Both the position numbers and the translations under genes were made by a program. DNA of 16,086 bases from Glaciimonas sp. (GTDB lineage: Bacteria > Pseudomonadota > Gammaproteobacteria > Burkholderiales > Burkholderiaceae), in contig JACMQE010000037.1 in NCBI GenBank assembly GCA_014377145.1, positions 1-16,086 of the forward strand. Direction: 5' to 3'. The notes under the pieces were generated by a model. The model worked only from the letters and a program-made list of their open reading frames with translations, ran no database searches and was not told the origin of the DNA. Below, piece by piece: positions 1 to 8,024 of the stretch. The first letter of the stretch is position 1. Every line of letters starts with the position of its first letter.

Positions 1-145
1 ATGGATATACAAATAAAATTCAATAAGATTTCGAATAACCTCTAAGTGGGGGACATTGAGTGGTCAATGCACTATTTATTGATTCTCTCAGTGAAGAATC
101 AAATGCAAATCAGTGCGAAAACATTTTCCGCGTTACTTAGACAAC

Positions 146-184
146 AAAAATCCCGCATTCTCAATGAGAGAGCTGCGGGTTTTT
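146..184 (-). terminator. Rho-independent terminator downstream of tRNA-Met
   Basis: Complementary arms CCCGCA and TGCGGG (about 152-157 and 174-179) are flanked by an A-run on the left and a T-run on the right, with a smaller nested TCTCA/TGAGA pairing in the loop. Read on the minus strand it lies about 35 bases past the tRNA-Met 3' end and ends in a run of T, so it probably ends that transcript. The symmetric A/T flanks mean it could work in both directions. Confidence 0.8.
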
Positions 185-218
185 GTAGGTTCTTGAACTG
201 CTTAAAACATGTTCATAG

Positions 219-292
219 TGGTGATAGGTGGGCTTGAACCACCGACCCCAGCATTATGAGTGCTGTGCTCTAACCAACTGAGCTATATCACC
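219..292 (-). tRNA. tRNA-Met (CAT), elongator type
   Basis: Read on the minus strand this folds as a complete cloverleaf. The acceptor stem is GGTGATA/TATCACC, the D-arm carries GCTC...GAGC, the anticodon stem is CAGCA/TGCTG around loop CTCATAA (anticodon CAT), and the T-arm is GGTGG/CCACC with loop TTCAAGC. The fully paired first acceptor base pair (G1-C72) and lack of three G-C pairs in the anticodon stem argue against the initiator. The D-arm and anticodon-arm context resembles elongator tRNA-Met more than the tRNA-Ile(CAT) read by lysidine, though the latter is not strictly excluded. The discriminator is A (219), followed by CTA rather than CCA, so the mature 3' end would need CCA-adding enzyme. 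It lies downstream of miaA but has its own promoter. Confidence 0.95.
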
Positions 293-305
293 AATGAAGC
301 CGGTC

Positions 306-335
306 ATTATCTGGTATTGTAATAATTATTGTCAA
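306..335 (-). promoter_or_regulatory. sigma70-type promoter of tRNA-Met
   Basis: On the minus strand a perfect -35 TTGACA (330-335) and a -10 GATAAT (306-311) are separated by 18 bases. The predicted start is about seven bases before the tRNA 5' end at 292. It fits in the short interval between the miaA stop and the tRNA, so the tRNA is probably transcribed independently of miaA. Confidence 0.8.
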
Positions 336-389
336 GTAAAATGGTATCAAAAAAGGGTTATTGTTAGCCAGGTTTGGATTTTTGTTGCA

Positions 390-1349
390 CTAGCGGTTAA
401 TTTTTGCCTGGACAACAGCGTTCAGTACTGTCTGGACAACTTTTTTGCCAATGCAGTCAATGATGATGCGGTCTGGCATGGTACGCAACCAGGTTAGTTG
501 GCGCTTGGCAAGTTGGCGGGTGGCGGCGATGCTTTTTTCGCGCATGTCATTGAAATTGTAAAGGCCGTCGAGATATTCCCAGGTCTGGCGATAGCCAACG
601 CAGCGCATGGAGGGCAATCCTAGATGTAGATCACCACGCGCTCGGAGGGATTCTACTTCTGCAATCAGGCCGCCATCCTTGCTGTCGAGCATCAGGTCGA
701 AGCGCTGTTCTATGCGGCGATGCAATATGCTGCGGTCTGACGGTTCTAGCGCAATCGGCAAGATGTCGAATGGAAACTCCGGCGCTGGGATATTGTTCAA
801 CAACGAGGACATCTTTTGCCCGCTGAGTGCAATGATCTCAAGGGCGCGTTGAATGCGCTGGCTGTCGTTAGGTTTGAGACGTTTTGCGGTAATCGGGTCG
901 AGCAGAGCTAGTTTGGCATGCATGCCGGGTACGCCGATCTGGACCGCTTCAGCGTTTAGCTTTGCGCGTAGTGCTGGATCGGCTTGCGGTAGTGTGTCCA
1001 GGCCGTGCCGTAGTGCTTTGAAGTACAGCATGGTGCCGCCGACCATTAGTGCTAGCCTGCCGCGTGTATGAATTTCTTCGATTAACGTCAGCGTGGTTTC
1101 ACGAAATTGCATCGCCGAATACGATTGCGTCGGTTCGATGATGTCGATCAGATGGTGTGGCGTAGCGGCGCATTCGGCGAAGGTGGGTTTTGCTGTGCCA
1201 ATGTCCATGCTGCGATAGATCAGTGCTGAATCGACTGAGATGATTTCGGACGGGATATGGCGGGCAATCTCCAGCGCGGCAGCAGTTTTTCCAGAAGCGG
1301 TGGCCCCCATGAGGGCGATGACTAGGGACTTTGTTACTAATTGGTTCAT
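390..1349 (-). CDS. miaA: tRNA dimethylallyltransferase (MiaA)
   Basis: This enzyme transfers the dimethylallyl group of DMAPP to N6 of A37 in tRNAs reading UNN codons, the first step of (ms2)i6A formation in the cytoplasm. The 319-residue product is full length for the family (about 310-320). Visible motifs are the P-loop GATASGKT (residues 15-22), DSALIYR with the catalytic Asp40, DIGTAKP (49-55), HHLID (65-69), LMVGGTMLY (101-109), and the C-terminal GYRQTWEYL and [13 protein letters not shown] segments. It follows mutL on the same strand after a gap of about 100 bases, a common pairing in Proteobacteria, and is probably co-transcribed with it. No strong Shine-Dalgarno is visible before the ATG at 1349; the start was chosen because the P-loop follows at the usual distance. 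Confidence 0.97.
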   Translation of the reverse strand: MNQLVTKSLVIALMGATASGKTAAALEIARHIPSEIISVDSALIYRSMDIGTAKPTFAECAATPHHLIDIIEPTQSYSAMQFRETTLTLIEEIHTRGRLALMVGGTMLYFKALRHGLDTLPQADPALRAKLNAEAVQIGVPGMHAKLALLDPITAKRLKPNDSQRIQRALEIIALSGQKMSSLLNNIPAPEFPFDILPIALEPSDRSILHRRIEQRFDLMLDSKDGGLIAEVESLRARGDLHLGLPSMRCVGYRQTWEYLDGLYNFNDMREKSIAATRQLAKRQLTWLRTMPDRIIIDCIGKKVVQTVLNAVVQAKINR

Positions 1350-1450
1350 ACAGTTGCGGCTTGTGTAGGTTTGCGTACTAGACAGAATGCAGATGCGATT
1401 GGATCAAGCGTAATGGCCTCAACTAGCATTCTGCGCATGGCATGTGTTTG

Positions 1451-3331
1451 TTATTGTCCGCGCAAAAAAAGTTTATCCAGATCGGATAACGCTAGTTGGG
1501 TCCAGGTCGGGCGTCCGTGGTTACATTGGTCGGCGCGGTCGGTGGCTTCCATTTGACGCAATAGTGCGTTCATCTCTGGCGCGGTCAGGTGGCGATTGGC
1601 GCGCACGGCAGTATGGCAGGCAAGGGTGCCAAGTAGTTCGTTACGGCGCTCGACTAGCACTCGTGATCCACCGTATTCTCGCACATCGCGTAGGACGTCT
1701 CGCGCTAGTGTTTGGATGTCGGCATTCTTTAGCACTGCTGGGACCGCACGCACGGCTAGCGTGGTGGGCGACATCGCTGCAATATCGAATCCTAGAGAAT
1801 GCAGGATTTCTTGATTTTCTTCTGCGGTACCGACTTCTACCCCGTCTGCATAAAATGTTACTGGGATGAGTAGCGGCTGCACCTGCATGGCGTTTTCATT
1901 CAGCGCGTTCTTTAGCTGTTCGTACAGAATGCGCTCATGTGCTGCGTGCATATCAACTAGCACTAATCCTTTGATATTTTGGGCAAGGATGTAAATGCCG
2001 TGCAATTGGGCCAACGCAAAGCCGAGGGGAAATTCGTCGCTAGTCGGTAACGGTTGCGCGCTTGACGTATCGACATTGTTTGCAATGATGGGCGATGCCG
2101 ATGCATTATTCACAAGCAACGCGCCATATTTTACAGCGGTCTGGTTGATGCCGATGTTGGTGTGGCCGCCAAATCGTGCACCAAACGTGCTTTGCTTTTG
2201 CGGCTGCTGGACCGGCTGCATCTGCAACTGTGGCTGCAAAATAGCTTGCAGATGTTGCGCTGATCCGCGCATCCATGGCATCGCGCTGCTAGGCGAAGAT
2301 AAGGGTGCCGGCGTGGTGCCAAAAGAGGTGGCTGAAGTCTGTGCGAGTGCCCGGTTGAGGGCGTGATAAATGAATTGATGGATCGATCGACTATCTCTAA
2401 AACGCACTTCAATTTTGGATGGATGCACGTTGACGTCCACCAACGCTGGGTCTAGATCAAGTGCCAATACATACGATGGATAACGATCTCCATGCAACAC
2501 GTCTTGATAAGTGGCGCGTACTGCATGCATCAGGACTTTATCACGCACGAAGCGGCCATTGACATAGAAATATTGTGCATCGCCGCGTGCTTTTGAGGCA
2601 GTCGGCAGACCAACGAAACCATGCAGGTGCAAGGGGCCGGCGCTTTCATCTAGCGCTAATCTGGCCTCGGCAAACTCAGTGCCTAGAATGCTGGCGCTAC
2701 GTTTGGTGCTGTCGGTGATGTTCCAATGATCGACGGCTTTACCGTTGTGAGACAGCGCAAATGCTACATCAGGCCGCGCCAGAGCAATTCTGCGCACCAC
2801 CTCAACGCAATGGCCGTATTCAGTTTGATCAGATTTCAAAAATTTGCGCCGCGCAGGAGTATTGAAATACAAATCCTGGACATTCACCGTGCTGCCTTGT
2901 AAGCCCGAGGACGGCGTAACTAGTAGTGTGCTGCCATTGATTTCAGAGGCATGTGCCGCATCGGTGGTACGCGAGGTCAAGGTTAATTGCGATACCGAGG
3001 CAATTGAGGCCAACGCCTCACCGCGAAATCCCAGAGTTGCCACATTTTCAAGATCATGTAACGAAGTAATTTTAGAGGTGGCGTGGCGAGCTAATGCTAG
3101 TGGCAGTTGTTCTGGAAAAATACCACGGCCATTATCGGTAACCGCAATGCGTTTTATACCGCCTTGCTTAAGTCGCACCGTGATTTGCGTCGCTCCGGCA
3201 TCCAGTGCATTTTCCAGTAATTCTTTGACAACAGCGGAGGGTCTTTCAACTACCTCACCAGCGGCGATTTGCGAAATAAGGTTGTCAGGAAGAGGTTGAA
3301 TCGGGTGAAAAGAGGACAATGGTGCATTCAT
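1451..3331 (-). CDS. mutL: DNA mismatch repair protein MutL
   Basis: MutL links mismatch recognition by MutS to strand incision and removal. The 626-residue protein shows the GHKL ATPase motifs in order: KELLENALDAGA (catalytic Glu37, Asn41), TDNGRG (65-70), ATSKI, and GFRGEALASI (101-110). A low-complexity Gln/Pro-rich linker follows around residues 345-390. The C-terminal dimerisation domain carries DMHAAHERILYE (460-471), which fits the metal-binding endonuclease pattern DQHA-x2-E-x4-E, as well as ACHTAVR (571-577) and CNHGRPTW (603-610). This is the MutH-independent type of MutL. The third motif reads CNHGRP where CPHGRP is usual. A TATAAT box lies only six bases upstream of the ATG with no clear ribosome-binding site, so the message may be leaderless. 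No disruptions are seen. Confidence 0.97.
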   Translation of the reverse strand: MNAPLSSFHPIQPLPDNLISQIAAGEVVERPSAVVKELLENALDAGATQITVRLKQGGIKRIAVTDNGRGIFPEQLPLALARHATSKITSLHDLENVATLGFRGEALASIASVSQLTLTSRTTDAAHASEINGSTLLVTPSSGLQGSTVNVQDLYFNTPARRKFLKSDQTEYGHCVEVVRRIALARPDVAFALSHNGKAVDHWNITDSTKRSASILGTEFAEARLALDESAGPLHLHGFVGLPTASKARGDAQYFYVNGRFVRDKVLMHAVRATYQDVLHGDRYPSYVLALDLDPALVDVNVHPSKIEVRFRDSRSIHQFIYHALNRALAQTSATSFGTTPAPLSSPSSAMPWMRGSAQHLQAILQPQLQMQPVQQPQKQSTFGARFGGHTNIGINQTAVKYGALLVNNASASPIIANNVDTSSAQPLPTSDEFPLGFALAQLHGIYILAQNIKGLVLVDMHAAHERILYEQLKNALNENAMQVQPLLIPVTFYADGVEVGTAEENQEILHSLGFDIAAMSPTTLAVRAVPAVLKNADIQTLARDVLRDVREYGGSRVLVERRNELLGTLACHTAVRANRHLTAPEMNALLRQMEATDRADQCNHGRPTWTQLALSDLDKLFLRGQ

Positions 3332-3337
3332 TTAAAG

Positions 3338-3343
3338 ATTATA
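3338..3343 (-). promoter_or_regulatory. Candidate -10 box immediately before mutL
   Basis: On the minus strand a perfect TATAAT ends six bases before the mutL ATG (3331), so a start site at normal spacing would fall on or next to the ATG. No good -35 hexamer is seen 16-18 bases upstream. It may be chance or part of a leaderless promoter. Confidence 0.35.
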
Positions 3344-3550
3344 CCGAACCAAAGTGCCGTTTAGTGTCTGGCAGAGGATATGTTTTTTTTGATCGTCGAG
3401 AGATCTTTTTCAGTTACGTTTGAATTTTCTGATCGGGGTACAAGCGATGATCTGTTCCGTTTTTTGTAGATCGGTCTCAACTTATTTGTCGTGATAGGTT
3501 TTGTCGGTTGACGCGGTAGTGTATTATTTCGCGCAACCATTAGGAGAGTT

Positions 3551-4201
3551 ATGGACTTTATGCAATTCCTCGACTTGATTTTACAAGTTGACAAGACCCT
3601 CGGATTTATGATTAAGGAATACGGCACCTTAATCTATTTGGTGTTGTTCATGATCGTGTTTTGTGAAACCGGATTGGTTGTCATGCCGTTTTTGCCAGGT
3701 GACACGCTATTGTTCATTGGCGGGGCCTTTTGCGCTAGTGGTAAAATGAACATCTGGACCTTGATGGGTTTACTGATTATTGCAGCGACCACCGGTAATA
3801 CACTGAACTATTGGATCGGTAGCAAGATCGGCGAAGGAGTATTTACCCATGATTATCGTTGGCTGGGTCAAAAATCGTTGCAAAAAACACATTTTTTTTA
3901 CGAGCATCATGGTGGTAAAACCGTGATTCTGTCGCGTTTTATTCCCATCGTGCGGACCTTTGCACCATTTGTGGCCGGTGTATCGAAAATGACGTTTTCG
4001 AAATTTCAGTTTTTTAATATCACCGGCGCTCTGATCTGGGTGGTGGGACTGGTGTCGGCAGGTTATTTCTTTGGTAATATTCCGGTTATTCATGACCATT
4101 TGAATACTATCGTATTGGTGGGTGTTGGCGCAGCGTTAATACCTGTGGTGTTGGGCGGTTTATGGAAGTTGTTTAAGAAAATTCGGGGTCAGCGGGCTTA
4201 A
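3551..4201 (+). CDS. DedA-family (VTT domain) inner-membrane protein
   Basis: A 216-residue polytopic membrane protein of the DedA/SNARE-associated family. Family members are linked to undecaprenyl-phosphate recycling, proton-dependent transport and envelope stress tolerance. Family hallmarks visible are CETGLVVMPFLPGDTLLF (Glu39, Asp51) and LSRFIPIVRTFAPFVAGVSKM (Arg129, Arg135). These correspond closely to the four charged residues shown to be essential in E. coli YqjA/DedA. Hydrophobic segments occur around residues 27-60, 70-90, 158-175 and 187-205. A Shine-Dalgarno AGGAGAG (3542-3548) sits just before the ATG at 3551; the ATG at 3560 is an alternative start. It stands alone on the plus strand, divergent from mutL and convergent with the amidase. 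An eight-T run (about 3892-3899) is intact. The exact DedA paralogue cannot be assigned. Confidence 0.93.
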   Translation: MDFMQFLDLILQVDKTLGFMIKEYGTLIYLVLFMIVFCETGLVVMPFLPGDTLLFIGGAFCASGKMNIWTLMGLLIIAATTGNTLNYWIGSKIGEGVFTHDYRWLGQKSLQKTHFFYEHHGGKTVILSRFIPIVRTFAPFVAGVSKMTFSKFQFFNITGALIWVVGLVSAGYFFGNIPVIHDHLNTIVLVGVGAALIPVVLGGLWKLFKKIRGQRA

Positions 4202-4252
4202 TATCCTGCATAGGTTCCAAGAGCAAACGTCCACAGACAAATCGCAGACAAT

Positions 4253-4294
4253 AAAAAAGAGCGCGACGCAGATCATATGCGTCGTGCCTTTTTT
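4253..4294. terminator. Bidirectional terminator between dedA-family gene and amidase gene
   Basis: Arms GCGCGACGCA (4261-4270) and TGCGTCGTGC (4278-4287) pair over about ten bases with G-T wobble. A six-A run lies on the left and a six-T run on the right. The two genes converge here, so one hairpin can end both transcripts. Confidence 0.85.
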
Positions 4295-4360
4295 GCATGG
4301 CTATTACTAAAACTACGGAATACTCAAGCGAAAACCAAGTACAACCAGACCACAACCCGA

Positions 4361-5695
4361 TTACGTCATCTGATTCTTCGAAAGCGGTGGATTGTACGAG
4401 AAATATTTTTTGATACCGGTTAGCACTGCCTCGGCTAGTTTGTCCTGATAGGCGTAATCGGTCAGCTTGGCCTCTTCTTCCGGGTTTGAGATGAAAGCGG
4501 TTTCAATCAAAATACTGGGAATATCCGGTGCTTTTAAAACTGCGAAACCAGCTTGTTCGACTGCGCCTTTATGCAACTTATTGATACCGCCTATTTCACT
4601 CAGAACCGCGTTTGCTAGTTTCATGCTGTCATTGATCTGGGCGGTTGTCGACAGATCGAGCAGGACGCTGGCTAACTGGCGATCATGGCTTTTGATGTTG
4701 ATTCCGCCGATTAAATCGGCGGAATTTTCTTTGTTCGCCATCCAGCTGGCAGCGGTTGATGTAGCCCCCTTTTCAGATAATGCAAAAACCGACGATCCTT
4801 GTGCTGTCGGCGTGACAAATGCATCAGCATGGATCGAGACGAACAAATCTGCTTGTACTTTGCGTGCTTTTTGCACGCGCATTCGCAATGGCACAAAGAA
4901 GTCGGCATCACGCGTCAGCATCACGCGCATGTTTGGCTGTTGTTCAATTTTAGCTTTGAGTCGTTTGGCAATGGCGAGTACGACATCTTTTTCACGATTG
5001 CCGCCGCGACCGATCGCACCGGGATCTTCGCCGCCGTGACCGGGGTCGAGGGCAATGGTAATCATACGCATCATGGTTGGCTTCGGATCAATCCTTACCA
5101 GCAGAAGATCTGGCGGTTGTTGAGCAGGTTTAGGAGTTGGCTTAGTTTGTGCCACTGGCGGGACGATTACGCCCGGTTTTGCTGTCGGCCATTCACCTTT
5201 TTCTATCATTGCTGCAATCGGGTCAGGCGGATTGAGTGGATACAGATCGAACACCAGACGGTTTTTATAATTGCCAATTGGATTGAGTGTAAATATTTGT
5301 GGATTGACCTGCTCTTTTAAATCGAATACTAGCCGCACTACGTTAGGCCGATTCTGACCGACCCGGACCTGTTTAATATACGGATCGTTCGATTGAATTT
5401 TGGCGACGAGTTCTTTTAGCGTCGGATTGAGTTCAAGACCTTCAATATCCACGACCATGCGATCGGGGTTTTGTATCAAAAAGTGGGTAGTTTTTAACGC
5501 AGTATCATTTTCCAGTGTGACGCGGGTATATTCGTCGGCAGGCCAGACGCGCACAGCCAGAATTTGTACGGCGCGGGCCGACATGGATGTTAGCGATGCA
5601 ATAATAGAAATTAGTAACGTCCCGCCCGTTTTTAATAAGGTGCGGCGGCTTTTGGATTTTATAGATTTGGTGCAAATTTCAGTCGAGCTAGACAT
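4361..5695 (-). CDS. amiC: N-acetylmuramoyl-L-alanine amidase (AmiC type, AMIN + Amidase_3)
   Basis: A periplasmic zinc amidase that cuts the amide bond between MurNAc and L-Ala, used to split septal peptidoglycan during daughter-cell separation. The 444-residue protein starts with a twin-arginine-like signal (SRRTLLK, residues 16-22), a hydrophobic stretch and a likely cleavage after ARA (about 40-42). An AMIN peptidoglycan-targeting domain (about 45-155) and a Pro-rich linker (175-205) follow. The catalytic domain from about 212 has DPGHGG (His220), REKD (Glu235), SIHADAF (His289) and IETAFISNPEEE (Glu399), the full Zn-ligand/catalytic set. A Shine-Dalgarno AGGG lies about five bases before the ATG. 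Its first 37 bases overlap the 3' end of tsaE, implying translational coupling. The tsaE-amidase order is common in Proteobacteria. Confidence 0.95.
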   Translation of the reverse strand: MSSSTEICTKSIKSKSRRTLLKTGGTLLISIIASLTSMSARAVQILAVRVWPADEYTRVTLENDTALKTTHFLIQNPDRMVVDIEGLELNPTLKELVAKIQSNDPYIKQVRVGQNRPNVVRLVFDLKEQVNPQIFTLNPIGNYKNRLVFDLYPLNPPDPIAAMIEKGEWPTAKPGVIVPPVAQTKPTPKPAQQPPDLLLVRIDPKPTMMRMITIALDPGHGGEDPGAIGRGGNREKDVVLAIAKRLKAKIEQQPNMRVMLTRDADFFVPLRMRVQKARKVQADLFVSIHADAFVTPTAQGSSVFALSEKGATSTAASWMANKENSADLIGGINIKSHDRQLASVLLDLSTTAQINDSMKLANAVLSEIGGINKLHKGAVEQAGFAVLKAPDIPSILIETAFISNPEEEAKLTDYAYQDKLAEAVLTGIKKYFSYNPPLSKNQMT

Positions 5696-6144
5696 TGACT
5701 ACCCTTATTAGTTAAGCCGTGCAATTTTACATCACGCCCCTCTCCTGAAACACTGAAAGTGATGTTAATGTCGGGAGTAGGCAAAACATTTTCTGCTTTT
5801 TCTGGCCATTCGACGATGCAGATATTAGTTTCATTAAAATGCTCGCGAAAACCGGCTTCCAGAAACTCTTCAGGACTTGCCATCCGATACAGATCAAAAT
5901 GCATCAATTCGACCGCCTGTTGATTCAACATCACGGCATAAGGCTCTACCAAAGTGTAGGTTGGACTCTTGACGTGACCGGTATAGCCGGCGGCCTGCAG
6001 TAAGGTGCGAGTAAGGGCGGTTTTGCCCACACCCAGATCGCCATGTAAATAGATCTTCAGGCCCGGTACTAATGTCTGCGATAATGCTGCGCCGAGGGCG
6101 ACGGTGCCAGCTTCGTCATGTAGATGGAGGGTAAAGTCTTGCAT
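5659..6144 (-). CDS. tsaE: tRNA t6A biosynthesis ATPase TsaE
   Basis: TsaE is the ATPase partner of TsaB/TsaD in forming N6-threonylcarbamoyl-A37 in tRNAs reading ANN codons. The 161-residue product carries a Walker A GDLGVGKT (35-42), SPTYTLVEPY (60-69), HFDLYR (82-87, Asp84) and VEWPEK (111-116), all typical of the family. The open frame extends 50 codons further upstream, but that part lacks family similarity and would cross into the promoter side of queG. The ATG at 6144, opening MQDFTLHL, gives the normal family length. A weak GAGG lies about 13 bases upstream. The 3' end overlaps the amidase start by 37 bases. The gene is intact. Confidence 0.95.
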   Translation of the reverse strand: MQDFTLHLHDEAGTVALGAALSQTLVPGLKIYLHGDLGVGKTALTRTLLQAAGYTGHVKSPTYTLVEPYAVMLNQQAVELMHFDLYRMASPEEFLEAGFREHFNETNICIVEWPEKAENVLPTPDINITFSVSGEGRDVKLHGLTNKGSQCLARLKFAPNL

Positions 6145-6261
6145 CTCGTAAAATAGTCCTCTGTTATTTAATGGACTTAGGCAAAATTGCTCCGGTGGCG
6201 TGATATTTCTGAGCTTTGTCGGCGTTTGCCTGAGTCCCCATTTATTGGAATTGATATTCAG

Positions 6262-7410
6262 ATGTTGTACCAGCCTTTTACTGAAAGAGATCATGAAGCA
6301 GATAGCAACCCCGCCGATTTTGCATTATTGGCTGGACTCGCCATTACTATTAAAGCGTGGGGGCGAGAGTTAGGGTTTGCCGATGTGCGCATTACCGACG
6401 TTGATCTGTCGCAACAAGAAGCTGGATTGCAGGCTTGGCTGGCGCTCAGATATCACGGTGAGATGGATTATATGGCAGCCCACGGTTTGAAGCGTGCCCG
6501 ACCTGCGGAATTGGTGCCGGGGACGATACGTGCGATCAGCGTGCGTATGGATTATTTGCCACAGGATAGCGACGCAGCATGGCGCGCGCGCGAGAAAAAT
6601 CGTCTAAACGCCGATGCTGCCAATACGGCGACCGTTTCGTTATATGCACGCGGCAGGGATTATCACAAAGTCTTGCGTTTGCGCTTACAGCAACTGGCAG
6701 ACCGCATCAAAACTGAAATTGGCCCGTTTGGTTATCGGGTATTTACCGATTCGGCTCCGGTGATGGAGGTTGCTCTGGCACAGAAAGCTGGATTAGGCTG
6801 GCGCGGCAAGCATACGCTGTTATTAAATCGGGAGGCTGGCTCGCTATTTTTTCTGGGCGAAATGCTCACCGATATACCGCTTCCTACCGATGCACCGATC
6901 AGCGCGCATTGTGGTCAATGCAGCGCCTGTATCGATGTTTGCCCGACGCAGGCTATCGTCGCGCCCTACACGCTGGATGCGCGGCGTTGTGTTTCTTATC
7001 TGACGATAGAGTTAAAAGGCAGTATTCCGATGGACTTCCGGACACTTATCGGCAACCGCGTATATGGTTGCGATGATTGCCAGCTATTTTGTCCTTGGAA
7101 CAAGTTTGCGCAGCCATCCACTTTAAGCGATTTTGACGTACGCAATGGTTTGGATCAGGCCACCTTAGTAGAATTGTTTAGTTGGACAGAAGAACAGTTT
7201 AACCAACGCTTGCAAGGCAGCCCGATTCGACGGATAGGGCACGAACGATGGTTACGCAATATCGCGGTAGGGCTGGGAAATGCCGCAGCCAGCAGCGTCA
7301 GCGCGCTCGAGATCATTGCCACGTTGCAAGCGCGTGCTGACGATCATTCAGCGTTAATTCGTGAGCACGTGGGATGGGCCTTGCAACAGCACAGCGCGCT
7401 TGTGCTATAG
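6262..7410 (+). CDS. queG: Epoxyqueuosine reductase (QueG)
   Basis: QueG reduces epoxyqueuosine to queuosine in the wobble position of GUN-anticodon tRNAs, using cobalamin and two [4Fe-4S] clusters. From the ATG at 6262 the product is 382 residues. DSAPVME (163-169) contains the likely catalytic Asp, followed by KAGLGWRGKHTLL. The first cluster motif is CGQCSACIDVCP (Cys217, 220, 223, 227). The second set is Cys243 and YGCDDCQLFCP (Cys270, 273, 277). The C-terminal 100 residues resemble the HEAT-like tail. The frame is open back to a TTG at 6187, but the ATG at 6262 has GGAA about ten bases upstream and does not run into the space needed for the tsaE promoter. It is divergent from tsaE and intact, implying that queuosine and cobalamin use are retained. 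Confidence 0.95.
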   Translation: MLYQPFTERDHEADSNPADFALLAGLAITIKAWGRELGFADVRITDVDLSQQEAGLQAWLALRYHGEMDYMAAHGLKRARPAELVPGTIRAISVRMDYLPQDSDAAWRAREKNRLNADAANTATVSLYARGRDYHKVLRLRLQQLADRIKTEIGPFGYRVFTDSAPVMEVALAQKAGLGWRGKHTLLLNREAGSLFFLGEMLTDIPLPTDAPISAHCGQCSACIDVCPTQAIVAPYTLDARRCVSYLTIELKGSIPMDFRTLIGNRVYGCDDCQLFCPWNKFAQPSTLSDFDVRNGLDQATLVELFSWTEEQFNQRLQGSPIRRIGHERWLRNIAVGLGNAAASSVSALEIIATLQARADDHSALIREHVGWALQQHSALVL

Positions 7411-7474
7411 CAATGTTCCAGGCGCTAATACAGGGCTGTGCCTTGTTCTTTCCCAACGCAAACTTCTTTTACGC

Positions 7475-8024
7475 TCAATGCAATAACCAAAGCCATAACG
7501 GCAAAGTAAATGTCGACAACACCATCTCTGCAGAAACTAAAAACACCACTAGCGGCCTATTCCCACCTAATTGCGCCGCCAAAATATATGCTTATGTACC
7601 ATCGCATGCACCGTTGTCAGATTGCACAGCACGCTAAAGCCAATCAGCCACGCCATCTAACCCGTGCCTTCAATCCACAGCCATCTGCGAGGCCAGTGCC
7701 AATGTCATATAGGAATTAAAACGATAACCGGTTTGCATAACCGACTCGTAATCCATTGAGATCGTTTTCAAAAATAGTTTGCCCATTCACGTCAGCGCGA
7801 TGCCGGCGCACAGGCTTGCCAAGCCGACCATCAACATTTTCCGGTGATATTAAACTTCAACGGGATACGAGCGGTGGAATAAAAGAGTAGCGCCAAGAAT
7901 AGTAGGACATACACCATCTTTTCCATGCCAGTCCAAAACGCATCGCCCCAGTTGGTCACTTTACACAGACTGACGCTATCAGAATCAGTTTGGAACCGGG
8001 CAGCAGCAGATTGAATATATACAT
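7475..8024 (-). pseudogene. Remnant of an AEC-family (auxin efflux carrier-type) permease
   Basis: Following the minus strand across frames recovers pieces of one membrane transporter. The start ATG at 8024 gives MYIFNLLLPGSKLILI in one frame. A frameshift follows, then VTNWGDAFWTGMEKMVYVLL and ALLFYSTARIPLKFNITGK in the next. Then, past another shift, come MLMVGLASLCAGIALT and the AEC-like MQTGYRFNSYMTLALAS. Further shifts lead through GFSVLCNLTTVHAM. Near 7475-7540 a C-terminal-like GGNRPLVVFLVSAEMVL and TFTLPLWLWLLH ends at a stop. The middle of the protein is missing: 550 bases remain against the roughly 930 expected for a transporter of about 310 residues. AEC permeases move small organic anions such as malonate or malate. 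The family call rests on remembered motif similarity. It converges on queG. Confidence 0.75.

Noticed and set aside
1444..1869. 141-codon plus-strand frame
   Set aside because: Antisense shadow of mutL's conserved C-terminus; no family features and no ribosome-binding site.
3501..3527. Promoter TTGTCG / TATTAT before the DedA-family gene
   Set aside because: Spacing is only 15 bases and the -35 match is poor; it may be functional but is not supported enough to list.
3361..3627. 88-codon minus-strand frame between mutL and the DedA-family gene
   Set aside because: Overlaps the DedA start and ribosome-binding site, is rich in Asn/Lys/Arg/Ser without recognisable motifs, and would fill the only promoter space.
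4799..5320. 173-codon plus-strand frame rich in Cys, His and Trp
   Set aside because: Opposite strand of the amidase domain, which has the complete zinc-ligand set; composition is typical of an antisense shadow.
6145..6294. Longer tsaE start at 6294 and TTG start of queG at 6187
   Set aside because: The extensions overlap each other on opposite strands and lack family similarity; the ATGs at 6144 and 6262 give normal lengths.
7388..7407. AGCACA/TGTGCT hairpin at the end of queG as a terminator
   Set aside because: Short stem within coding sequence and no following T-run.
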